Part shown: piece by piece, positions 42,481 through 52,016 of the stretch
Numbering within the stretch: position 1 is the first letter of the stretch
Layout of the letters: each line of letters opens with the position of its first letter
DNA from: Methanoregula sp.
Lineage (GTDB): Archaea; Halobacteriota; Methanomicrobia; Methanomicrobiales; Methanospirillaceae
Reading direction: 5' to 3'
Length of the DNA stretch: 64,000 nucleotides
NCBI RefSeq assembly: GCF_023227875.1
Contig: NZ_JALOCH010000004.1
Coordinates: 163,359-227,358, forward strand
Notes under the pieces: model-generated
What the model was told of the DNA's origin: nothing
The model's database searches: none
Seen by the model: the letters and a program-made list of their open reading frames with translations, nothing else
Translations under genes and position numbers: made by a program

Positions 42481-45400
42481 ATGATCACGGTTCTCTACGT
42501 TGATGACGAACCGGAACTCCTCGAAGTCACACGGGTTTTCCTGGAGCAGGCCGGGGAGTTCGAAGTCAGGATCTCAACCTCGGCACGGGAGATGCTGGAC
42601 TCCGGTACCGTCCCGTCGTGCGATGCCATCGTCTCCGATTACCAGATGCCGGAGATGGACGGGATCGCTTTTTTGAAGGAGGTCCGGGAACGGTTCGCCG
42701 ATCTCCCGTTCATCCTCTTTACCGGCCGGGGGCGCGAAGAAGTGGCCATCGAAGCGCTCAACTATGGTGCGGATTTTTATATCCAGAAAGGCGGGGAGCC
42801 GAGGGCCCAGTTTGCCGAACTGTCCAACAAGATCCGGTATGCCGTATCGCGGAAACGGGCAGAGAAGGAGCTGCGGAGAAAGAACGATGAGCTCAATGCG
42901 TCCTACGAGCAGATCGCGGCAAACGAGGAGGCGCTCCGGCAGCAGCTGGATGAACTTACGGGAAAACAGGAGGCCCTGAAATCTTCCGAGGAGAAATTCC
43001 GGGCATTCACGGAAAATATTCCGGACCTTACAACAATCGTTGATTTGACCGGGGTTTACACTTATATCAGCCCGTCAATCCAGCGGATTACCGGCTGGAC
43101 CGAGGATAAACTGCTGGGGAAAAAATTCGGAGGGATCGACGCCATCTTCGGGATCCTGCCGGAGGAGGCAGAGATTCTTTTGAAATGCGGCCGGATGGCG
43201 ATCCAGAAACCCGGGGAAGCCATCCCGGTGCCCCCGTTCAGAATACGTGACTTTAAGGGGGATATTCTCTTCATTGAGGGCACGAATACGTACCTCCCTG
43301 ACGTAAAGGGCATCCAGGGGATCCTGTTCCACGGCCGTGAGATCAGCGACCGCGTCCGGGCCGAAGAGGAATTGCGCCGGAAAAACGATGAGCTGAATGC
43401 GTCCTATGAACAGATTACCGCATCGGATGAGGAACTGAGAGCCCAGTACGAGGAACTTGCCCTGATCGGGCAGCAGGTCCGCGAGAGCGAGGAAAAGTTC
43501 CGGGGGATTTTTGAAAAGATCCATGATGCCCTCATCCTGTTCACGGAAGACGGGTGTATTGACTGCAACCGGCACGCGCTGGAGCTGTACGGGTTCCCGT
43601 CCAAAGAGGAGATTCTTGGAATGTTGCCGGCAGATGTCTCCCCCCCGGTCCAGCCGGACGGACAGGACTCGCGGAGTGCCTCAGCAGCGCATATCTGTGC
43701 CGTCTTTCATAAGGGAGTGGAACGCTTCGAATGGCTCCACCAGAAAAAAGACGGCAGCACCTTCCTTGCCGATATCCTGCTCTCGTCATTCGAACTGGAT
43801 GGGAGGCAGGTCTTCTTATCATCGGTCAGGGATATCACCGAACAAAAAAGAAACGAGGAGGCGCTCCGCGAAAGCGAGGAGAAATACCGGACCCTGGTCG
43901 AGAATGCCAAAGAGGTGATCGCCATCGTACAGGACTGGACCATTGTCTTTGTTAACAGGAGCGGGGCGGACCTCCTGGGCGTGCCAGCCGGAGACCTTGT
44001 CGGCAAACCGTTCATGGATTATATCTGGCCCGAAGACCGCGAGAGGATAAAAGCGCTTCACAGCGGGCGTGAAGCCGGGGACACCGTTGCTGATGCGTAC
44101 GATTTCAGGATCGTCGGTGATGAAGGCAGGCCGGTCTGGGTCCTCATCTCGTCCGCCACCATCTCGTGGCAGGGAAGACCGGCAACGCTCAGCCTGATGA
44201 CCGACATCACCGAGCGGAAATTCATTGAGGGGGCGCTCCACGAGAGCGAGGAGACATTCCGGAGGGTGATCGAAGGTGCGCCGGATGCGATCTATATCGG
44301 GACCGACGGGAAATTCATGTTCCTGAACCCTGCCGCGCTCAGGCTCTTTGGGGCAACTTCCGGGGAACAACTCGTGGGGACCCCGTTCCTTGACCGGATC
44401 CACCCGAAGCATCACGACATCATCAGGGAACGCGTTCACCAGCGTTATGACGAGCTTCTCCCGACACCCCTGCTGGAGGAAGTATACCTGAAGCTTGACG
44501 GGACCGCGGTGGATGTCGAGGTCTCATCAGTACCGTTCAGGTACATGGGCAGGGACGGCGCACTGGTGTTCGTCCGGGACATCTCCGAGTGGAAACAGGC
44601 AGAGCGGGCGCGGCGGGAGAGTGAGGAGAAGTACCGCAGTATCCTGGAGAAGATGCAGGACGCGTACCTGCGGGTCGACCCGGACGGGAAACTGACCATG
44701 GCAAACCCTGCAGCAGCCCGCATGTTCGGGTATGACTCACCTGAAAAGATGATCGGGATACCGGTGATCTCCCTGTACTACAATCCCGGGAGGCGGCGGG
44801 AAATCATTAAAACACTGCAGGAGGGCGGGAAAGTTGCCGATGTCACCGAGAGGATGATGCGCATGGACCGCACAACGTTCTGGGCCTCGCTCAGCGTCCA
44901 GTCCATCAGAGGGGATGACGGCAGTCTCATCGCCACCGAAGGGATCCTCCGGGACATCACGGAGAGGAAGTCCATGGAGCAGGCGATCCAGGAGGCGAAC
45001 AGGAAACTGAACCTGCTCAACAGCATCAACCGTCACGATGTCGTCAACCAGCTGACGGTGCTCCAGGGGTATACGCAGCTGGCCGCGATGAAGGGCACCG
45101 ACCCGGTCATCGCTGACTTCTTAAAGAAGATCGAGGCCACGGCAAACACCATCGCCCGCCAGATCGAGTTTACGAAGACCTACCAGGAGCTGGGCGCCCA
45201 GACCCCGGCCTGGTTCCGTCTTGACGAGACGGTTGAACGGTCAGGCCGGGCGGAGGTGAGGTTCTCCAACACCTGCCGGCCGGTGGAGATCTTTGCCGAC
45301 CCGATGCTCGAGCGGGTTTTTTACAACCTCTTCGAGAACGCGATCCGCCATGGCGGGCACGTGACAGAGATCGCAATCCGCTGCGAGCGGGAGCCGGACG

Positions 45401-45627
45401 GGCTTGTAATCATCATCGAGGACAATGGTGTCGGGGTGGTGCCGGAAGAGAAGGAGAAGATCTTTGAGAAGGGATTTGGGAGGAACACCGGCTTTGGCCT
45501 CTTCCTTGCCCGCGAGATCCTCGCGATCACCGGCATCACGATCCGCGAGACCGGATATGCAGGGATCGGCGCCCGGTTTGAGATCACGGTGCCAACGGAG
45601 AGGTACCGGATCGCTGCCGGGTCGTGA
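42481..45627 (+). CDS. REC-PAS5 histidine kinase (1048 residues)
   Basis: The order is a receiver (1-120; D8 D9, D53 in IVSDYQMPEMDG, Lys in FYIQKGGEP), a coiled-coil linker with two ELRRKNDELNASYEQI copies, five PAS domains (about 170-840; for example DALILFTEDGCIDCN and DAIYIGTDGKFMFLNPAA), an H-box INRHDVVNQLTVLQGY and an HATPase with FENAIRHGG, EDNGVGV and GFGRNTGFGLFLAREI. No membrane segment is visible. A TTTTTATATTAT box at about 42428-42439 is its likely TATA element. Confidence 0.92.
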   Translation: MITVLYVDDEPELLEVTRVFLEQAGEFEVRISTSAREMLDSGTVPSCDAIVSDYQMPEMDGIAFLKEVRERFADLPFILFTGRGREEVAIEALNYGADFYIQKGGEPRAQFAELSNKIRYAVSRKRAEKELRRKNDELNASYEQIAANEEALRQQLDELTGKQEALKSSEEKFRAFTENIPDLTTIVDLTGVYTYISPSIQRITGWTEDKLLGKKFGGIDAIFGILPEEAEILLKCGRMAIQKPGEAIPVPPFRIRDFKGDILFIEGTNTYLPDVKGIQGILFHGREISDRVRAEEELRRKNDELNASYEQITASDEELRAQYEELALIGQQVRESEEKFRGIFEKIHDALILFTEDGCIDCNRHALELYGFPSKEEILGMLPADVSPPVQPDGQDSRSASAAHICAVFHKGVERFEWLHQKKDGSTFLADILLSSFELDGRQVFLSSVRDITEQKRNEEALRESEEKYRTLVENAKEVIAIVQDWTIVFVNRSGADLLGVPAGDLVGKPFMDYIWPEDRERIKALHSGREAGDTVADAYDFRIVGDEGRPVWVLISSATISWQGRPATLSLMTDITERKFIEGALHESEETFRRVIEGAPDAIYIGTDGKFMFLNPAALRLFGATSGEQLVGTPFLDRIHPKHHDIIRERVHQRYDELLPTPLLEEVYLKLDGTAVDVEVSSVPFRYMGRDGALVFVRDISEWKQAERARRESEEKYRSILEKMQDAYLRVDPDGKLTMANPAAARMFGYDSPEKMIGIPVISLYYNPGRRREIIKTLQEGGKVADVTERMMRMDRTTFWASLSVQSIRGDDGSLIATEGILRDITERKSMEQAIQEANRKLNLLNSINRHDVVNQLTVLQGYTQLAAMKGTDPVIADFLKKIEATANTIARQIEFTKTYQELGAQTPAWFRLDETVERSGRAEVRFSNTCRPVEIFADPMLERVFYNLFENAIRHGGHVTEIAIRCEREPDGLVIIIEDNGVGVVPEEKEKIFEKGFGRNTGFGLFLAREILAITGITIRETGYAGIGARFEITVPTERYRIAAGS

Positions 45628-45726
45628 TCTCCGGACAAGAAAGGATATCTGCTTCTGGTTCATTCTTTTAAAGAAATATTTCAGAAAGAATAGTTCGTAC
45701 ATCGATTGTCCGGAACGGGAGAATGA

Positions 45727-46152
45727 ATGAGAGGACGAAAACGTGACGTTACGATCGGCAGGGCAAAAAAATTTGCAGAGCGGCAGGGTTACCGCTGGGT
45801 TCCCAACCCGGATACCGACATGCCATTCGATGCGCTGGTGTACCGAGCCAATGACATGTTTATTGTCAGCATCCGGACAAGCCGCAATGCCCCAGGCGAG
45901 TACGATCTCCCTGAAAATTTTTTCCGGAATGATTTCCAAATCCTTACTGCGCTGCCGTTCCCACCATACCTGCCCCGCGAGGTGTGGGTCCGGTATTCCT
46001 GGAGCCGGAACTTCCACCGCTTCCGGATTTTCCGGGACACGTTTGTCGCAATTACCATGATCGACAGGGAGAAGCCGCTCTTTGAGCCACGGGTGCGTGG
46101 TGCCGGCACTCCGTCGGAGACTAAAACCCCCCCGGGAGATGAAGTCAAATAA
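45727..46152 (+). CDS. Conserved hypothetical protein, possible nuclease-like fold
   Basis: The 141-residue protein begins with a basic stretch MRGRKRDVTIGRAKKFAERQ and has the core MPFDALVYRANDMFIVSIRT. An Asp followed some ten residues later by a strand is reminiscent of PD-(D/E)XK nucleases, but the expected Glu-x-Lys is not clear (VSIRTSR), so the idea is weak. A GGGAGAATGA site precedes the ATG. A short hairpin AGCCC/GGGCT covers the stop region and a CCGTTTG/CAAACGG pair follows near 46170, both terminator-like. No gene was recognised in the 46153-46394 gap. Confidence 0.6.
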   Translation: MRGRKRDVTIGRAKKFAERQGYRWVPNPDTDMPFDALVYRANDMFIVSIRTSRNAPGEYDLPENFFRNDFQILTALPFPPYLPREVWVRYSWSRNFHRFRIFRDTFVAITMIDREKPLFEPRVRGAGTPSETKTPPGDEVK

Positions 46153-46394
46153 GCCCTTTACGGGCTCCGTTTGGCAAACGGACGAAGGGTGGATCCGGAG
46201 GGGGGCCCGGAGCGTCAACGCCCGGAAAAATTCGCGCGATAAACACGTATTTTCGAAAAATATTTGTTTTAAACGAATTTCGACCTGTCAAAATAGCGGC
46301 CCTGCAACAGCCCCTTTTTTGACACATAGTTCAGGTTGTCTGAAAAAAAGAGGCTGTCCGGAGGCCGCTATGACCGTTTTAGAGGGGGTCAGGC

Positions 46395-48728
46395 CTATGA
46401 GCTCGCTTCTACGACGGAGATTTCTTCCGGCGTCAGTCCGTACAGCTCGTACACCAGCGCATCGATCCGGACATCCGTTGCGTCGATCTCCTGCTGTACG
46501 AGCCGGCGCTCCTGGTCGGTCTTTGCCTGCGGGAGGTAATGGTTCAATTCCAGGATGTGCGAGACGAGCGAGACCATCCGGTCGTGCCGGGATTTTTCCG
46601 CGAGCCTGTCGAAGTCGGGGACGTAGACTGGAAATTTCCCGAGCGCTGCCGGGCTGATATGATACCCTCGGTCGGTCAGCGGGCAGGTACGCGTGAGGAC
46701 AAACCGGGCGAGCGTCGAGTTCAGGACCCCGGCAAGAAACGGGTCGTTCCGGGGGATCGCAAGAAGCGTCTGTGTGATTGCATAGCGGCCTTCGCGATCA
46801 AAACAGAATGCCGGGCCCTGCTGGTATGAAGAGAAAATTATTTTTGGCCGGCGCTCTTCCGCATCCGGATTTTCGTTGCCCTCATCCGGCCCGGGTTTTT
46901 TGTCCCAGCCTCCCGCATTCTTTTCAAGATACGCGACTAATGCCCGGCACTTCCGGAACTTCCGGTTGTCTCTGATCGAAAGCACAAACCGTTCCGGCCG
47001 CTCCGGCACATAGCGCCGGATATCGGCCGGGCGCAGCAGCGGGACAAAAAACTGCCGGCACCGCACCGCGTGCGTTGTCAGCTGGTCCATTGTTGCCGTG
47101 TCCACCACCAGCGGGTTATTTTTTACCCGGTGCGTCCCGGGATCGACCTCCCCCATGACGTAATCGTCAAGCGGGGTTCCCCTCGCCTGGATCTTTTCAA
47201 GGATATCGATGGTGCGGGTATCATCGAGTCTCCACCCCCCGTCATCGAGCGAGCGCTGGTCGAGCGTGAACGCGTGCCTGCTGTACCGTATGTCATGAGA
47301 GGACCCGGAACCGGCCCACTCCGGCACCACGAGAAAGGGCCCTTCGGGCGGCTGGTTCCGGAGCGAGAGGGCATACACCGGCACCTCGCCTTCCGGCAAA
47401 TACCGGGTCCGGCCGGTGCTGGTGATCGCAACGATCTGCCGTGAGAGGAGGAGGCGCCGGAGCGGCCGGGCATTCTGAGACCGGAGGAATGTGCCGGGAA
47501 CAAGGACCGTCATGATCGCACCGGGCTTCAGGAGCGAGAGGGCCCGCTCGATAAAGTAGCCATACAGGCCGGTCGCGGGTGCATAGGCATCGTAATGGGT
47601 CTGGAAATATTCCTCGCGGGCTTTTACGGCAAACGGCCGGTACGGCGGGGGCGCCCCGATCACCGCATCGAACCCGCCCCCTGCCATGATCCCGGGAAAC
47701 ACCTCCTTCCAGTCGAACGCGTTAACTTTCCGGCGCTCGTCCGCGTTGAACGGGAACACCGGTTTTCCGGAGAAATAATCCGGCGCGATCAGGGAGTTGC
47801 CGGACCGGATGGTCCTGGTCAGGCCCGCAGAAATTTCACGTACCGTATCGGGCGATACGACCCCGCTGCCCGGGCGCCGGCTCTCTTCGATGAATGCAAA
47901 CAGCAGGACCATCCGTGCGGCACTCACGGATTCGGGATCGATGTCGGTACCGAAAACCGCACTGACGGCAAGGTCCGAAAGGACCGCCTGCATCTCGTCC
48001 GGACGATCGAGAGCCCGGATCTTTTTCCGGACAAGGGACCGGTACGCTGCAAGCAGGAAGAGCCCGGAACCGCATGCCAGGTCGAGGACCCGGGCGGCCG
48101 TCCTCCCGCTCATCGCGGGGCTGTCGCTGATCCCGCCAACCGCCCCGCTCACCACGTACTCGACGACCGTTTGCGGCGGGACATCCACCACCCCGGTGTA
48201 GAGCATCGCAGATTTGCCGACACGGTTCACGTGGAAGCCTTCCCCCAGCTGCATCCGTGTCCCAAGGAACCGGTCAAGCACACCGGCAAGATCTTCCAGG
48301 GTGAGTGAGGTAAGGGGGGCCGGAAGGTCCGGCTGGTCCAGCATCCCGATGATCCTGCGAAGCGGTTCATCAGGAATGGCGGGGAACGTGCGGGTGCCTC
48401 TTGGCCCTTTCTCAAAAAAGAGGTCGGGGCTGAGCCCGGCATCCGTGCACGCCCGTCCCATGCGTTTTGCGATCCCGTCACACCCGGTAAGCGCCGCGAG
48501 CGTGCCGGGTTCAACAAACCCGCAGTCTTGGCCGGTCCTGAGAAAAAGGACCTGGAGGATGGATGAGATTGTGAGATAATTTATGTCCGGGTCGGTGACC
48601 GAGTGATAGTCACTGACAAGCCGGCGGGCGAGGAGATCGCGGGCAGACTCGAAGTGGGTGAGGAGGACGGTGCCCTTGTCGGAAGGGGTCGGTGATACGC
48701 CGGTATCAGATCCAATCGGTGCCCGCAT
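46395..48728 (-). CDS. Eco57I-like DNA methyltransferase homologue with altered catalytic motif
   Basis: The 777-residue protein has the layout of type IIG/Eco57I-class enzymes. The SAM-binding motif I is VLDLACGSGLFLLAAYRSL, followed by VFGTDIDPESVSAARM. A target-recognition half (about 480-720) resembles TaqI-type C-termini, with HISPAALGKFPVYVPDF. In motif IV, where active N6-adenine enzymes have NPPY, this protein reads FDAVIGAPPPYRPF. The catalytic Asn is Ala, so methyl transfer may be lost or changed. No separate nuclease or specificity gene is adjacent. Confidence 0.75.
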   Translation of the reverse strand: MRAPIGSDTGVSPTPSDKGTVLLTHFESARDLLARRLVSDYHSVTDPDINYLTISSILQVLFLRTGQDCGFVEPGTLAALTGCDGIAKRMGRACTDAGLSPDLFFEKGPRGTRTFPAIPDEPLRRIIGMLDQPDLPAPLTSLTLEDLAGVLDRFLGTRMQLGEGFHVNRVGKSAMLYTGVVDVPPQTVVEYVVSGAVGGISDSPAMSGRTAARVLDLACGSGLFLLAAYRSLVRKKIRALDRPDEMQAVLSDLAVSAVFGTDIDPESVSAARMVLLFAFIEESRRPGSGVVSPDTVREISAGLTRTIRSGNSLIAPDYFSGKPVFPFNADERRKVNAFDWKEVFPGIMAGGGFDAVIGAPPPYRPFAVKAREEYFQTHYDAYAPATGLYGYFIERALSLLKPGAIMTVLVPGTFLRSQNARPLRRLLLSRQIVAITSTGRTRYLPEGEVPVYALSLRNQPPEGPFLVVPEWAGSGSSHDIRYSRHAFTLDQRSLDDGGWRLDDTRTIDILEKIQARGTPLDDYVMGEVDPGTHRVKNNPLVVDTATMDQLTTHAVRCRQFFVPLLRPADIRRYVPERPERFVLSIRDNRKFRKCRALVAYLEKNAGGWDKKPGPDEGNENPDAEERRPKIIFSSYQQGPAFCFDREGRYAITQTLLAIPRNDPFLAGVLNSTLARFVLTRTCPLTDRGYHISPAALGKFPVYVPDFDRLAEKSRHDRMVSLVSHILELNHYLPQAKTDQERRLVQQEIDATDVRIDALVYELYGLTPEEISVVEASS

Positions 48729-48805
48729 TGGGATAATAATTGATCTGTATGCCGATATTGTTGTCGTGCCCGATATCGGGCTGCGTTTTTTTCTATTAAA
48801 AAAGT

Positions 48806-50254
48806 TCAGAACCCCATCGCCACTTCGCCATCGCCGCTGCCCGAAGGTTCCTTCTCCGCAACCGCGAGCATCAGTATGATCCCGATGATCTCCAGCACCA
48901 TGCAGAAGAGGAACGCGGCATCGAACGCGGAGGCGAGGCCCGCCCCTTCAAGGGTGTGGGCAGAATACTCGGCAAGTTTTGGTCCCGCTGCAATGGTGGC
49001 GACGAGCATCACGAATGCAACCCCAAGCGATGACCCGAGGTTGGTCATCATCTTGACCAGGCCACTCGTAGACCCCCGGTCTTTTGCCGGGCACTCACCC
49101 ATCACGGCGCTGTTCAGCGGCGAGAAAGCAATACCGGTACCGGCGCCTAAGAGGAAGAGGTAGATACCAATGTGCCCCACGCTCGTGCGGGCGGAGAGCG
49201 TGGAGAGGAGAGCCAGGGCAACCGTGCAGATGATAAAACCTGTGATGATCGGTTTTTTCGTGCCGATCACGTCCGAGATCTTCCCGGCAAGCGGGGCGGT
49301 CAGGATCATGCCGATGGGCAGTGCGAGCAGGATCGTGCCGGCATTGTCCGTCGGGATCTTCTTGACCAGCTCAAGGTAGAAGGGCATGATGACCATGACG
49401 CCGGCCATCGCCATCTGGATCAGCATCACGTTCACGTTCTGGAGCGAGTACCCCCGGCTGGTGAAGAGGTTAAGGTTGACCAGCGGTGCTCCTGAACGGC
49501 GCTCCTGGACGATGAACAGGACCCAGAAGATTGCCGAGATGACAAGGGCGATCATCCCGAGCATCGCATTGCTGCCCTGGACCGAGGTCAGGCCAACGAT
49601 CAGCGTGGAGAGCGCAACAAAAACCAGCATGACCCCGGGGATGTCGAGCTTTGCCGTGGGGGTTACCGGGTCCCGCTGCGGGAGGATTTTCATGCCGAGG
49701 AGGATGGCCACGATGCCCACCGGCAGGTTCACGAAGAAGATGTACTGCCAGCTGAAGGCACTCGTGAGAAAGCCGCCGACCACCGGGCCGAGGGCCGCCC
49801 CGAGCATGGTGAACATGGCAACAAGTCCCAGCGCCTGGCCCCGCAGGGATGAGGACAGGTAGGACGTGACCATGACGGCCCCGAGGGCCGAGATGACCGC
49901 CCCGCCCACGGCCTGGACCATCCGTGCGAGGATGAGCGTGTCAATCGTGGGGGACAGACCGCAGAGCGCGGACCCGAGGGTGAACAGGGCAAACCCGCCA
50001 AGGAAAATATTCCGGTACCCTTTCATATCCCCGAGCCGGGATGCCGCAAGCAGGAGGCTGACGAGGATGATGAGATACGCGTTAAGCACCCACGAGACCA
50101 TCACCGTGGACACCTCAAAGGATTTCGCAATCGCGGGGAGCGCAATATTCACAATCGTTGCATCGAGACCTGCCATGAACGAGCCGAGCGCAATGACGAT
50201 CACGATCATTAGCTCTTTTGTGGTCATCTTCGGTTGGGATACGGGTTCCGCCAT
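48806..50254 (-). CDS. DHA2-family multidrug exporter (MFS)
   Basis: The 482-residue protein has about 14 hydrophobic helices, as in EmrB/QacA exporters. Family motifs include FMAGLDATIVNIALPAIA (motif D1), RLGDMKGYRNIF (motif A) and ALGPVVGGFLTSAFSWQYIF (motif C). It is predicted to expel drugs using proton motive force. The inverted repeat at 50370-50386 upstream is a possible operator. A T-run after the stop, toward 48790, can end transcription. Confidence 0.93.
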   Translation of the reverse strand: MAEPVSQPKMTTKELMIVIVIALGSFMAGLDATIVNIALPAIAKSFEVSTVMVSWVLNAYLIILVSLLLAASRLGDMKGYRNIFLGGFALFTLGSALCGLSPTIDTLILARMVQAVGGAVISALGAVMVTSYLSSSLRGQALGLVAMFTMLGAALGPVVGGFLTSAFSWQYIFFVNLPVGIVAILLGMKILPQRDPVTPTAKLDIPGVMLVFVALSTLIVGLTSVQGSNAMLGMIALVISAIFWVLFIVQERRSGAPLVNLNLFTSRGYSLQNVNVMLIQMAMAGVMVIMPFYLELVKKIPTDNAGTILLALPIGMILTAPLAGKISDVIGTKKPIITGFIICTVALALLSTLSARTSVGHIGIYLFLLGAGTGIAFSPLNSAVMGECPAKDRGSTSGLVKMMTNLGSSLGVAFVMLVATIAAGPKLAEYSAHTLEGAGLASAFDAAFLFCMVLEIIGIILMLAVAEKEPSGSGDGEVAMGF

Positions 50255-50369
50255 GGTACCTCTGCTTCAGTACAGAGGGAGATTGATTTGTTTCCATAAG
50301 AACGCTCGGTTCGGGACGAGGGCCCGTGCGGGGAAACGGTTATCCTCCTTACCGCAAAACCACCTCGTA

Positions 50370-50386
50370 CGATACGTTACGTATCG
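50370..50386 (+). promoter_or_regulatory. Inverted repeat between the exporter and a divergent gene
   Basis: Arms CGATACGT (50370-50377) and ACGTATCG (50379-50386) form an eight-base-pair perfect repeat around a single T. A further palindrome TCGTACGA overlaps its left edge. It lies 10 bases before the ATG of the divergent gene and about 115 bases before the exporter, where a TetR- or MarR-type repressor site would be expected. No such regulator is adjacent. Confidence 0.45.
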
Positions 50387-50396
50387 GTGACCAGCC

Positions 50397-50954
50397 ATGC
50401 CGGAAAACCAAACGACCGCAAACGCAACGGCACAGGTACCCTTCAGGACCATTGCCCATATCTTCGACCCGGATGACCCTTCCCCTGATGAGTGCCGGGA
50501 ACTCTCAGACAGGGCCGAGGAGCAGATCTTCCATTCAATACTGGATCCCGCAAAGGAATCCCGGAAGGTACTCTGTGACCGGATCGAGATCACGCTCCCC
50601 TCCACAGATCTAGCACCGGGCCGGGATCAATCCATTGCTTCAGCGGTCCGGTCCCACTTCCGGCTCCGGGCAGTCGAAGTGCAGAGGAATATGAGACTCA
50701 CCCAGCGGGTCGGGCTCCGGGAGATCCGGCTCACGCTTGCCGTGTGCATCCCGTCGTTTCTTGGGATTGCCATCTGTTCCCAGTTCAAAGGCGATCCCCT
50801 CGCTGAAGTGATCGAGAATGTGCTGGTCATCTTCTGCTGGGTGACGATCTGGCAGCCGTTCCAGTCACTCGTCTTCGACCGGTGGACGCAAAGCGAGACG
50901 GCAACGGTGTACCGGAAGATCGCGGATATGGATATCAGCGTGCGGGCAGCATAA
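50397..50954 (+). CDS. Hypothetical protein with two membrane helices
   Basis: The 185-residue protein has a soluble acidic N-terminal part of about 105 residues and two hydrophobic helices at about 112-127 and 136-155, ending in a short hydrophilic tail. The segment VRSHFRLRAVEVQRNMRLT looks like a conserved linker. It is divergent from the drug exporter and followed after 28 bases by the archaellin-like gene. I recognise no family. Confidence 0.6.
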   Translation: MPENQTTANATAQVPFRTIAHIFDPDDPSPDECRELSDRAEEQIFHSILDPAKESRKVLCDRIEITLPSTDLAPGRDQSIASAVRSHFRLRAVEVQRNMRLTQRVGLREIRLTLAVCIPSFLGIAICSQFKGDPLAEVIENVLVIFCWVTIWQPFQSLVFDRWTQSETATVYRKIADMDISVRAA

Positions 50955-50982
50955 CCTCAATATTTGAAAGAGCCCACGGGAA

Positions 50983-51630
50983 ATGTGGAACATGCACAAC
51001 GGACCTTCACCACGAAACGAGCCGGCCCTCACCGGCCTTGAGATCGTCATCCTGCTGGTCATCCTGGTACTGGCTGTCGGTTATATCGGATATGGGGAGT
51101 TATCCCCGGATACATCAGACACCCAGAAGAGCGGGGGTATGCTCCACAAAGAGATCGTGGCAACGAGCAACCTGCTCTCCAACCCCGGGGGGCTGTACGG
51201 GTTTCCTGCGGTCGATGGCATAATTGACGGTACGCCGGTACGGTTCAGGACACAGGATCCCCGGGCGCTGGGAGCTTACGAGATCACCGTCCAGCCGTTC
51301 ATGATGACCACAGGCGCGATCGACATGGGCCATGCCTCCGTCATCTGGGCAACCGGGAACCACTCGGAGACACTCTCGCTCGTGCATACCCCGGAGCTGA
51401 TCTGCCCGAACTGGACGATCACGAGAAAAGCGAACTTCATCCCCCTGCAGGGCGCTGACCAGGACATCCTGCTGGAAGGTTCCGAGCAGTTTTCGCTCCT
51501 CATCTGTCCTTCAAAGAACACGGTCCCCTACCAGAAGTTCAGCATCACGATCGCCCCGGCGAACAGCGAGATCCTGCCCCTGAGCTTCACGGTCCCTGCG
51601 GGGATCACCAGGGTAACAAAATTCACGTAA
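50983..51630 (+). CDS. Archaellin/type IV pilin-like secreted protein
   Basis: The N-terminus NEPALTGLEIVILLVILVLA closely resembles the class III signal peptide and hydrophobic helix of Methanomicrobiales archaellins (x-FTGLEAAIVLIAF). A FlaK/PibD-type peptidase would cut before the ALTGLE segment. The remaining 170 residues form a beta-rich domain with one Cys pair (ELICPNW and LLICPSK). It may be a minor pilin or an archaellin relative. No fla/arl genes are adjacent. Start at ATG 50983 or 50992. Confidence 0.65.
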   Translation: MWNMHNGPSPRNEPALTGLEIVILLVILVLAVGYIGYGELSPDTSDTQKSGGMLHKEIVATSNLLSNPGGLYGFPAVDGIIDGTPVRFRTQDPRALGAYEITVQPFMMTTGAIDMGHASVIWATGNHSETLSLVHTPELICPNWTITRKANFIPLQGADQDILLEGSEQFSLLICPSKNTVPYQKFSITIAPANSEILPLSFTVPAGITRVTKFT

Positions 51631-51707
51631 CAGTGCCGGGAAATTTTCCGCACGTGTGATCCCCGGGCCGGGGGCATCAGGTAAAAAAGAGGGGGAGAGG
51701 GGGCGGA

Positions 51708-52016
51708 TTATTGCCGGCCCATCATCGAATGGATCTTGATCAGGCCGGCACACGACTTGCAGGTATAATGGTCGTCCTTCCAGCAGCCGTCGCACGCCCA
51801 GCGCCCGCAGAGTACGCACTGGCGGAGCTCCGAGACCGGGTGGGGCGTGCTGCAGAGGTCGCACATGTACTGCGCGAACGAACCGGGGTTCTTGACGGGG
51901 GGTTCGCCCTGCTTGCGCATCACCGCGATCTCGCTCTTCAGCTCACGGAAGCGGTCGGGGGCGCCCTTACTTTTTGGCTGTTCCTTTCCGGGCAAGTTCT
52001 TTTTCCAGAGTGTCAA
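51708..52016 (-). CDS. Zinc-ribbon protein ending the EW[DE]L cluster
   Basis: The 102-residue protein has an N-terminal charged helix (FRELKSEIAVMRKQ) and a C-terminal cysteine-rich domain with CDLC, CVLCGRWACDGC and CKSC: seven Cys plus a His, enough for two zinc ions in a RING/treble-clef-like layout. The start is a TTG at 52016 with GGAGG seven bases upstream, inside the end of the preceding gene (50-base overlap). It is last in the run of small genes and probably translated with them. Confidence 0.65.
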   Translation of the reverse strand: MTLWKKNLPGKEQPKSKGAPDRFRELKSEIAVMRKQGEPPVKNPGSFAQYMCDLCSTPHPVSELRQCVLCGRWACDGCWKDDHYTCKSCAGLIKIHSMMGRQ

